In this document: piece by piece, positions 19,276 to 25,186 of the stretch
Layout: every line of letters starts with the position of its first letter
How positions within the stretch are numbered: the first letter of the stretch is position 1
DNA from: JBAYJY01 sp041664945
GTDB lineage: Bacteria > UBP15 > UBA6099
Length of the DNA: 25,186 bases
Assembly (NCBI GenBank): GCA_041664945.1
Contig: JBAYJY010000056.1
Coordinates: forward strand, 1-25,186
Reading direction: 5' to 3'
The notes under the pieces: generated by a model
The model's input: only the letters and a program-made list of their open reading frames with translations
What the model was told of the DNA's origin: nothing
Database searches by the model: none
Position numbers and translations under genes: made by a program

Positions 19276-19315
19276 GGGTAGGGGGTGGCGGTTGGCAGAT
19301 AGGAAAAGATTAAGA

Positions 19316-19345
19316 TTTACCCACAGAGTCGCGAAGCGCTACAAT
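19316..19345 (+). promoter_or_regulatory. Candidate promoter of the dehydrogenase pair
   Basis: TTTACC (19316-19321), 18 bases, TACAAT (19340-19345). The start would fall near 19352, about 77 bases before the first dehydrogenase ATG. Confidence 0.4.
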
Positions 19346-19428
19346 AAGCAGGCGCGACTTGGACGCGCGGAGAGAACCGGCCGCATCCGAGAAATTGGAA
19401 ATGCCGGCGATAATTAAACGGGTGGCGC

Positions 19429-20253
19429 ATGAACACAGAAAAGAAGGTAGCTCTCGTCACTGGCGGCACTTCGGGAATTGGCAAAGCTATCGCCGCGCAT
19501 TTGCATGAGAAAGGCCACAAGGTCTATGCCGCGGCGCGGCGTCCGGAAGCGGCGCAAGGTTCGCCGTTCCCGGTTCTGAAGCTCGATGTCGACTCGGACG
19601 TTTCCGTGGCTGGATGCATGGCTAAGCTTATCGCCGACGAGGGCAAAATCGATGTGTTGATTAACTGCGCCGGATTCGGAATCACCGGACCGGTGGAGGA
19701 GAACACGATCGCCGAGGCGAAAGCGCAGTTCGAGACGAATTATTTCGGCGTCGTGCGGATGTGCCGGGCGTCGCTGCCGCACATGCGCGCCGCGCGCAAA
19801 GGGCTTATCGTCAACATCAGTTCGCTCGGCGGCCTCGTCTCCGTGCCGTTCCACGCCCATTACTGCGCGAGCAAATTCGCCGTGGAAGGCCTCACGGAAG
19901 GCCTAAGGCTGGAAGTCGCCAGCTTCGGAATCAAGGTCGTTCTCGTCGAGCCCGGCGACTACAAAACCGGGTTTACCTCATGCAGAAAAATCGCCGACTC
20001 TTCGAAAGATGAATGCCCGTACAATCCTCAGTTCATAAACTCGCTGAAAAAAATGGAGGCGGGAGAATTGAACGGTCCGGAGCCGTACCCGATAGCGCGG
20101 CTTGTCGGCAGAATCATCGAAACGCCGTCGCCGAAGCTCCGCTATCCCGTAGCGCCGCCTCCGCAAAATCTCATGCCGCCTCTCAAGCGGCTGCTCCCCT
20201 GGAGCGTAATCGAAGGAATCATCGCATCCAATTACGGCATCAAACGCAAATAA
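19429..20253 (+). CDS. Short-chain dehydrogenase/reductase 1
   Basis: This 274-residue classical SDR has the nucleotide-binding TGGTSGIGKA (11-20), DVDSDV (about 50-55), NCAGFG (about 83-88), catalytic Ser in NISSLGG (about 128-134) and Tyr-x-x-x-Lys YCASK (Y145, K149). AARRPE after the second strand gives Arg residues where NADP-preferring SDRs carry them, suggesting NADP(H). The C-terminal half (VLVEPGDYKTGF and a PPQNLMPPLKRLLPWSV tail) fits SDRs acting on hydrophobic or sugar-like alcohols; substrate is open. A weak GGGTGG precedes the ATG. It stands 29 bases before SDR 2, in the same direction, and a second SDR of the same size suggests duplication or a two-step pathway. Confidence 0.93.
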   Translation: MNTEKKVALVTGGTSGIGKAIAAHLHEKGHKVYAAARRPEAAQGSPFPVLKLDVDSDVSVAGCMAKLIADEGKIDVLINCAGFGITGPVEENTIAEAKAQFETNYFGVVRMCRASLPHMRAARKGLIVNISSLGGLVSVPFHAHYCASKFAVEGLTEGLRLEVASFGIKVVLVEPGDYKTGFTSCRKIADSSKDECPYNPQFINSLKKMEAGELNGPEPYPIARLVGRIIETPSPKLRYPVAPPPQNLMPPLKRLLPWSVIEGIIASNYGIKRK

Positions 20254-20282
20254 TCGTTTGCATTATAGAAACAAGGCTCTGA

Positions 20283-21134
20283 ATGAAACGAGCGAAAGGG
20301 CACAACAACATGGCGAAAGACAACGGGAAGACGGCAATAGTCACGGGCGCCGGCGGCGGCATCGGACGCGAGTTGTCGCGGCTGATGGGCAAGCGCGGCG
20401 CGCATGTGGTGGCGTGCGACCTGAAAGAATCCGCGGCGGCGGAAACCGCGGCCCTGATAGCAGGGGAGGGCGGCAGCGCCGAAGCGAAAACGCTCAGCGT
20501 AACGGACTACGAGGCTATGCAGGCGCTTGCGGACGAAGTGGCGAGCAGGCGCGGCAGCATCGACTATCTGTTCAACAACGCCGGCATCGGCATAGGCGGC
20601 GAAGCGCGCGACTTCACCATAAACGACTGGCGCACGGTGCTCGATGTCAACCTCTACGGCGTCGTCAACGGCGTAACCGCCGTGTATCCCATCATGGCGA
20701 AGCAGGGCTCCGGCCATATCATCAACACTTCATCGCTCGACGGCTTGGTTCCGTTCCCCATGCATGTGTCCTACACGGCGAGCAAGTACGCGGTGGTCGG
20801 GCTTTCGCAGGCGCTGCGCATCGAGGGCGCCCCGCTGGGGGTTCGCGTAAGCGTCGCTTGTCCCGGCCGCGTTAAGACAGCCATCTTCGACACCACGCGC
20901 CTGATAAACTCCGACCGCGAAAAAACCATGCGCATCGTAAAATCCGCTCCCGCCATTACCGCTGAAACATGCGCGCGCCGCATCGTCAGCGGCATGGACC
21001 GCAACGAGGAACTCATTCTCCCTTCGGCCTACGCGCGCTTCATGTGGGGACTCGAACGCGTGAGCCCCGAGCTAACCCACGGCCTTATGAGTTTCACCCA
21101 GAAATGGGTCGGCGACCTGCGCATAAAGGATTGA
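20283..21134 (+). CDS. Short-chain dehydrogenase/reductase 2
   Basis: This 283-residue SDR carries TGAGGGIGRE (20-29), D-type second strand ACDLKES (Asp, so NAD(H) is more likely than in SDR 1), NNAGIG (about 99-104), catalytic Ser in INTSSLDG (about 149-154) and YTASK (Y164, K168). Two starts are possible: ATG 20283 (AAGG 6 bases before) and ATG 20310 (AAAGGG, 9 bases before); the second leaves a more usual nine residues before the Rossmann strand. It is the second gene of the SDR pair and is followed by a terminator-like hairpin. The different cofactor signature from SDR 1 argues against a simple redundant duplicate. Substrate unknown. Confidence 0.92.
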   Translation: MKRAKGHNNMAKDNGKTAIVTGAGGGIGRELSRLMGKRGAHVVACDLKESAAAETAALIAGEGGSAEAKTLSVTDYEAMQALADEVASRRGSIDYLFNNAGIGIGGEARDFTINDWRTVLDVNLYGVVNGVTAVYPIMAKQGSGHIINTSSLDGLVPFPMHVSYTASKYAVVGLSQALRIEGAPLGVRVSVACPGRVKTAIFDTTRLINSDREKTMRIVKSAPAITAETCARRIVSGMDRNEELILPSAYARFMWGLERVSPELTHGLMSFTQKWVGDLRIKD

Positions 21135-21147
21135 AAGCGGCAGCGGG

Positions 21148-21188
21148 CAGCCGGTATCCGGAAGCGTGCGGCGGCTGAAATAATTTTT
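21148..21188 (+). terminator. Terminator-like hairpin after the dehydrogenase pair
   Basis: CAGCCG (21148-21153) pairs with CGGCTG (21172-21177), with a smaller CCGG-TAT-CCGG inside the loop region, followed by AAATAATTTTT (21178-21188). It lies 14 bases after the SDR 2 stop. The rest of the 273-base gap up to the protease shows no gene. Confidence 0.55.
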
Positions 21189-21407
21189 GCAATTCCGAAC
21201 GATGTGATGAATCTCAGACAAACATAATCCGGAAGCGATCCGCTGCATGATCGTAAATTCCCCGAAAGAAAAAATATCAGCTTAAGCGCCGGGTTATCCG
21301 CCGGCCGCGCCAATGGGCCAAGCTTTTTTATAAATATGAACAAATCCGGACAGGGTTGTGTTTAAACAGGTGTGTGATGGAATTAGAGAAAATGCGGGAG
21401 TTACATT

Positions 21408-22130
21408 ATGAAAACAATTAGCGCGGTTTTGGCGGGGCTGGCATTTATTGCGGTTATTGCCGTGACGGCGGCGGCTCAGGACGGGCAACAATCCCCCGAG
21501 CTTGCCGGAATGCAGAAGGCCGCCGAAAAAGTCTGTATGTCTATGACGCCATATCTGGAGCGTCCGGACAGCGTAAAGGGAATCACGGTTGTGAAGAACG
21601 ACGAAATAAACGCCTATGCCGACCAGAACGATAAGATAACGATTTTCACGGGGATGCTGAACTTTGTTCGTGATGACAACGAGTTGGCGTTAGTGTGCGG
21701 GCATGAAATGGCGCATATATCGGCGAAGCACATTAAAAGAAGCATATTTACCGATGTCTTGGCGAATGTCGCGGCGTCAGTGATCGGAGGAACGTTCGGA
21801 AACGTAACTGGGAATGCGATTGTCTCGAAAGAGAGCAGAAAACACGAACGCGAGGCAGACAGCCGCGGATTGCTGTACATGTGGAGAGCGGGATACGATC
21901 CTCGCGTGGGCTGGGGATTCTGGCAGAACCTCGAAGCCAAATACAAACAGGGCGGCAGCGACGTTACGAAATTTTTCAGCGATCACCCGGTAAATGATGA
22001 ACGCGTGGAAGACATGAAAGTTCTTCTCGTGCGCGACTGCAAAACGTGGCCTGATCTGAAATATTGCGACGCGATATTGGCGGACAAGGATCTCACGGAT
22101 ACATTCAACGCTTTCGAAAACAGGAAATAA
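21408..22130 (+). CDS. Secreted M48-family zinc metalloprotease
   Basis: The 240-residue protein has a signal peptide (1-23, ending AAAQ) and the M48 active site: HEMAH (H99, E100, H103) in an LVCGHEMAHISAKHIKRS helix, and the third zinc ligand E149 in HEREADSRG (146-154). It also has the preceding NAYADQNDKITIFTGML strand (about 69-85), which marks the Oma1/HtpX/YggG-like soluble group, and DHPVNDERV (about 190-198), the usual 'HP-x-x-x-x-R' segment after the fold. There is no transmembrane helix apart from the signal, so it acts in the periplasm or outside, like BepA/LoiP. Ribosome site GGGAG lies 7 bases before the ATG. Its target proteins are unknown; periplasmic quality control is the usual role. 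Confidence 0.93.
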   Translation: MKTISAVLAGLAFIAVIAVTAAAQDGQQSPELAGMQKAAEKVCMSMTPYLERPDSVKGITVVKNDEINAYADQNDKITIFTGMLNFVRDDNELALVCGHEMAHISAKHIKRSIFTDVLANVAASVIGGTFGNVTGNAIVSKESRKHEREADSRGLLYMWRAGYDPRVGWGFWQNLEAKYKQGGSDVTKFFSDHPVNDERVEDMKVLLVRDCKTWPDLKYCDAILADKDLTDTFNAFENRK

Positions 22131-22292
22131 TAGGGCCGATTAAAACATAATAGATGGCAGACAGAGAAAGACATGGCGCTCTTCTTAACCTAATGCGCTT
22201 CAGAATTCACGAATAATTATGCGCCGCAATGCTATATTTGTTATTCCGCGGGCGCCTGTTCGATATTCATTATGCGATGCATTTAATGAAAC

Positions 22293-23264
22293 TCAGAGAT
22301 ATTTGCGGAACCACTTCAGGCTGTCGTAAACCATTCTGTCGACGGGCAGGATGTGGCCGCTGTCGTACCAGATAATCTTCTTTTGCGTGGCTGGAACGAG
22401 TTCGTGGAGCTTGTTCATTGCGGGAACAGAGATCGTGGTGTCTGTTTTTCCGTTCTGGAGGAGAACGGGGCGGTCGCCGATGTTCGGGACGAAAGTCGCC
22501 GGATCGACGGCGTTGAAAACAGTCATGAACTGGTCTTTTGTCATATTGTTGTCGACCATGAACTTTTTGATTTCCATGAGCGAGCCGTAATCCGAGTTGT
22601 CGAAAACGAGCGAGTAATCGGCGCCGCCGTCGGCAAGGTCGATCGCTTTCACGCGAGTGTCGAGAGTGGTGGCGACTGAGCCGGTCATTGCGCCCATGCT
22701 GATGCCGAAGTAACCGATGCGGCCGGGGTCGATGCCCTTCCAGCCAGCGAGGACGTCGAAGCCGCGCAGGATGTCCATAACCTGCATCCGGATGTGCTTT
22801 GCGCTCACGAACGGGTCGGGCATGAGAATGTCTTTGCCTTTTTCCTCGCGCTCGCCCCGGAAAATGCCGTCGATCGCCATAACGGCTATCCCGTAGCCCG
22901 GCCATGTGGAGAATACGTCGGCGAGACTCTTGTCGGCGACGTGGAAGTGCATGAAGAAAACGACCGGATATGCGCCGGGCACGGTGGCTTTGTCGGCGCC
23001 CATCGGCTTAACTTTCGCCTTGGGCATCATCAGAATCGCGGGCACGCGCCCGCCGTTCAGGCTATCGTAGAAAAAGTGTATTTTAGTGTATGACGGGAAA
23101 TCCTTGGTGTCTTTTATCTCGATATTTAGAGGAATCGAATGATCGTAGTCGTAACCGGCCTTGATCTCGGCGAAGCTCTCGGCGCGCGCCGGCATGGATC
23201 CTGCGGCCAGGCACAAAAACACGATCAGTCCGGCGAGCCTTTGCAGAAGTTGCTTTTTCATCAT
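22293..23264 (-). CDS. Secreted alpha/beta hydrolase (dienelactone-hydrolase/acetyl-xylan-esterase-like)
   Basis: The 323-residue protein has a signal peptide (about 1-28) and an alpha/beta-hydrolase catalytic set: nucleophile S189 in GYFGISMGA (elbow G-x-S-x-G), Asp near 275 in NGKTDTTIS and H304 in DSGH. Between the strands PVVFFMHFH (about 100-108) and GIAVMAIDGIFRGE (about 125-138) the fold is like acetyl-xylan esterases and peptidase-S9-like carboxylesterases. The lid region (about 205-250) is long. The probable job is ester cleavage of extracellular sugars or other esters; substrate unknown. The start at 23264 follows AAGGGGGA; the ATG three bases further on is equally possible. Confidence 0.9.
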   Translation of the reverse strand: MMKKQLLQRLAGLIVFLCLAAGSMPARAESFAEIKAGYDYDHSIPLNIEIKDTKDFPSYTKIHFFYDSLNGGRVPAILMMPKAKVKPMGADKATVPGAYPVVFFMHFHVADKSLADVFSTWPGYGIAVMAIDGIFRGEREEKGKDILMPDPFVSAKHIRMQVMDILRGFDVLAGWKGIDPGRIGYFGISMGAMTGSVATTLDTRVKAIDLADGGADYSLVFDNSDYGSLMEIKKFMVDNNMTKDQFMTVFNAVDPATFVPNIGDRPVLLQNGKTDTTISVPAMNKLHELVPATQKKIIWYDSGHILPVDRMVYDSLKWFRKYL

Positions 23265-23283
23265 TGGGGTCCCCCTTGAGTTT

Positions 23284-23300
23284 GGCGCGGCGTCCGCGCC
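23284..23300. repeat. REP-like palindrome GGCGCGG-CGT-CCGCGCC
   Basis: A perfect 7-bp inverted repeat in the leader/promoter region of the hydrolase gene. It shares GGCGCGGCGTC-GCGCC with the palindrome at 16932-16947, so both may belong to a dispersed family. Confidence 0.4.
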
Positions 23301-23734
23301 GCTACATCCGTTTTCCCATCCCTGCCACGATAAAGTTTACAAAAAATACAAATAATCGCAACAGGTTTTAAATATACATGGATTTATAAGGGAGTTAATT
23401 ACACGAAAAAGCGAATAACAGTCTTTGAAAGACCTTCCTTGTGGGTGGGGTCTGTGAAAAATTAATTGATTGAATATCGAATATCGAACAAGGAACCGCA
23501 GAATATCGAAGGAATACAAAAATTGCCTTAATAATTCGAAATTCGGAGTTGGGTATTGGAAGTTCCGTATACCTTAGGCGCGAAGCGCCATGGAGCGCCC
23601 GCTTAAAAACGGCGGGTGGCGCCCATCCCTTTAATAAAGTTTTTTGGAAAGTATGAAACCCTTTTTTTCAAAAAAGGTTTTCATTTATTTAATTGTTTCT
23701 TCGTTCCAACGCTAAGCGTTTGAATGAGAATCAT
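23301..23734. repeat. AT-rich, repeat-like noncoding gap between hydrolase and kinase genes
   Basis: No supportable gene lies in the 470 bases between 23265 and 23734. Visible parts are a GAATATCGA motif repeated near 23473, 23480 and 23502, an ATTCGAAATTCGGAGTTGGGTATTGG stretch near 23536, GGCGC-GAA-GCGCC (23577-23589), an imperfect ATGGAGCGCC/GGCGCCCAT hairpin (23590-23626), a long symmetric ATGAAACC...GGTTTTCAT hairpin with T6/A6 arms (23653-23684), and AACGC-TAA-GCGTT (23708-23720) after the kinase stop. The last two may terminate the sugar-kinase transcript. Composition is unlike the genes and suggests a dispersed noncoding repeat. Confidence 0.5.
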
Positions 23735-24712
23735 TTATTCCGCAATTCCCGCCAGTTCGAAAGCCTGTTCGGCGGTCGGCGCGGATTTTGACCCGCCGAT
23801 GCCTTCGAGCGTGCAGGCCGCGACCGCCGCCGCGAAGCGCGCCGTCTTTTCGAGCTCCCATCCTTTCAGCAGCCCGTAGACGATTCCCGAGTCGAACGCG
23901 TCGCCCGCGCCGATGGAGTCCTGAAAGCTACGGGGCTTAATGGCAACCTGCCGCACGACCCTGTCCGGCGTCGCTAACAGAGCGCCTTCGGCCCCCTGTT
24001 TGACAACAACAAGCTCAGGCCCGCGCTTTAGCAAATCACGCGCTGCGTCCTCAAGGGAATCCAGGCCGGTGATTCCGCGGGCCTCCACGTCGTCTGTGAA
24101 AACGATATTCACATAATCGAGGAGATTGTCGAAACGGTTAATCCACGGCTTTTCGATCGGCGTCATAGGGAACTGAGTGTCCAGCGCCGTTTTCAGGCCG
24201 AACTGTTTAGCTTTCCTGAACAGCCCGACCGTCGGCGCTCCCCACATCTGCGGGTAATGAAGGTAGCCGGCGCACAGCAGCATCCGCGAGCGTTTCAGCA
24301 AACCTTCCTGCGCCGCGCTCAATCCGGACGGCCACGGCGCGTGGGTCGAGAGCCTTCCGGTGAGCGGCCGCTTTCGGTCGCCGAACAGCAACATATATAT
24401 GCCGATTCCGCTCGTTTCGCCCGGAACGGTGTCGACTCCGGAGACGTCGGCTCCGGAGTCGTCGGCTCCGGATTTTGAGAGGCTGCGCAGGATCCATTCG
24501 CCGAAAAAGTCGTCCGCCACGCAGGAGACGACGGCGACGCGCAGGCCGAGACGGGCCATGTCCGCCGCGCAGTAGCCCATCGAGCCGGCGGGCGTCAGCT
24601 CGACTTGCGAAATGTCAACCCATTTCGTAAGGAGTTCGATGTCGTGAGGCGCGTCGCCCACGATAATCATGTCGAGATTCAGGGTTCCGACAGCAACAAC
24701 GTCATAATCCAT
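23735..24712 (-). CDS. PfkB-family carbohydrate kinase
   Basis: This 325-residue ribokinase-like enzyme has the N-terminal strand VAVGTLNLDMIIV, the sugar-binding PAGSMGYCAADMARLG (about 47-62), the CVADDFFG segment, and the C-terminal anion-hole/base motif DSIGAGDAFDSG, with catalytic base D271. The family phosphorylates sugars such as fructose 6-phosphate, ribose, 2-keto-3-deoxygluconate or fructosamines. A GTG start at 24727 is also open, but ATG 24712 has GGAGG 8 bases before it and is preferred. Residues about 80-94 hold a small tandem SGADD/SGADV/SGVD repeat. It lies 39 bases after the SIS-domain gene on the same strand, so both probably form a sugar-catabolic operon (kinase plus isomerase/deglycase). 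Substrate unknown. Confidence 0.93.
   Translation of the reverse strand: MDYDVVAVGTLNLDMIIVGDAPHDIELLTKWVDISQVELTPAGSMGYCAADMARLGLRVAVVSCVADDFFGEWILRSLSKSGADDSGADVSGVDTVPGETSGIGIYMLLFGDRKRPLTGRLSTHAPWPSGLSAAQEGLLKRSRMLLCAGYLHYPQMWGAPTVGLFRKAKQFGLKTALDTQFPMTPIEKPWINRFDNLLDYVNIVFTDDVEARGITGLDSLEDAARDLLKRGPELVVVKQGAEGALLATPDRVVRQVAIKPRSFQDSIGAGDAFDSGIVYGLLKGWELEKTARFAAAVAACTLEGIGGSKSAPTAEQAFELAGIAE
24428..24472. repeat. Three 15-bp tandem repeats in the kinase gene
   Basis: Units 24428-24442, 24443-24457 and 24458-24472 all end in CTCCGGA; the second and third differ only at one base (GAC/GTC at their start). They are in frame and encode SGADD, SGADV and SGVDT, expanding a surface loop. Confidence 0.8.
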
Positions 24713-24751
24713 CGGCGCGGCCTCCACGGCGTTTTCGGTCCCGAAAAAGCG

Positions 24752-25186
24752 TCAGTGCGAGCCGGGCGGGAAAAGCTGCATCCACACGCGGGCATGCTTG
24801 GGAATGTTCGAGCGCTGGCAGTCCGGATTTATGTCGCCGAGTTCCACCGCGCAGTAGTAGGGCAGCAACTGGATGACAAAAGTGGAAATCACCGCGAAGA
24901 TGTGCTCGTCCACATCCGGCAGGCGAAGAACATAGTCCATCATCGGCGCGAGCTCGCGGTCCTTCTCGGTGACGATGCCGAAGGAGGGAGTTTTGAGGCC
25001 GACGGTCGCCTGAGCGATCTGTTTCAGCCACGGGTAGGACGGCCCCGGAGGCGCGACGATCGCGGTGACGATGCGTTCGTCTGTGAGGCCGAGCGCGCCG
25101 TGTATATGGCGGTCCGGGCACATGGCCTTGCAGGGGATGTGCGCCATCTCGTCGAATTTGAGCGCGAGCTCCTCGGCGGTTGCGAG
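24752..25186 (-). CDS. SIS-domain sugar isomerase/deglycase, C-terminal part
   Basis: The gene runs out of the window at 25186; 144 C-terminal residues are visible. They begin LATAEELALKFDEMAHIPCK, the 'A-x-E-x-A-L-K-x-x-E-x-x-H-I' helix of GlmS-type SIS (sugar isomerase) domains, followed by an HIHGALGLTDERIV strand and FVIQLLPYYCAVELGDINPD, the C-terminal helix and 'LG-x-n-pD' loop of the same fold. SIS domains bind phosphosugars and catalyse isomerisation or deglycation. With the PfkB kinase downstream it resembles fructosamine kinase/deglycase (FrlD/FrlB) pairs, but that is only inference from the pairing. The stop is TGA (complement of 24752-24754). Confidence 0.85.
   Translation of the reverse strand, partial: LATAEELALKFDEMAHIPCKAMCPDRHIHGALGLTDERIVTAIVAPPGPSYPWLKQIAQATVGLKTPSFGIVTEKDRELAPMMDYVLRLPDVDEHIFAVISTFVIQLLPYYCAVELGDINPDCQRSNIPKHARVWMQLFPPGSH

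Noticed and set aside
23337..23519. 60-codon minus-strand frame in the AT-rich gap
   Set aside because: No ribosome site, no family pattern and it overlaps the repeat-like DNA.
1..25186. CRISPR arrays, tRNA/rRNA genes, transposases or integrases
   Set aside because: None seen on either strand; repeats present are single hairpins or short tandem duplications.

Overview
The window is about 25 kb of a moderately GC-rich bacterial chromosome. It carries flagellin, MutS2 and many Sec signal peptides, plus a gene that must be read through an in-frame UGA as selenocysteine. That points to a flagellated, probably diderm bacterium with a selenocysteine system elsewhere in its genome. The mix of secreted glycosidases, a UroD-family methyltransferase-like protein, FecR/STAS proteins and low synteny suits an environmental lineage of the PVC or candidate-phylum kind. 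This is an inference; there is no rRNA or other marker here to name it.

Left part (1-5.5 kb, mostly + strand): the 3' end of flagellin; a 546-base gap rich in hairpins; mutS2; a small protein built of three helix-turn-helix-like repeats; then a 72-residue SelW-like (Rdx family) selenoprotein at 4132-4350. Conventional ORF calling hides the selenoprotein because codon 13 is TGA. It has its own promoter candidates, a ribosome site, a hairpin placed like a bacterial SECIS and an intrinsic terminator. A UroD/MtaA-type protein faces it on the minus strand.

Middle part (5.7-17.8 kb): an unusual secreted fusion of an ABC sugar-binding domain to a clan GH-A glycosidase (+ strand). It is followed by a long minus-strand series: SGNH hydrolase, cysteine-free thioredoxin-like membrane protein, solitary PotA/MalK-type ABC ATPase, secreted GH36/GH31-like glycosidase, FecR/Ig-like protein overlapping a STAS protein, HAD-IB phosphatase, and SCP2-like protein. 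The genes mostly look like separate transcription units. Two of them (SGNH and the GH36-like gene) have -10 boxes so close to the start codon that leaderless mRNAs are predicted.

Right part (17.9-25.2 kb): a GNAT acetyltransferase under an extended -10 promoter covered by a Fur-box-like palindrome; an AbrB-type antitoxin/RelE-type toxin pair with a 25-bp operator palindrome on its promoter; two consecutive short-chain dehydrogenases; a secreted M48 metalloprotease; a secreted alpha/beta hydrolase; a 470-base AT-rich, repeat-like gap; and a PfkB sugar kinase downstream of a truncated SIS-domain sugar isomerase, probably one operon. No tRNA, rRNA, CRISPR array, transposase or integrase was seen.
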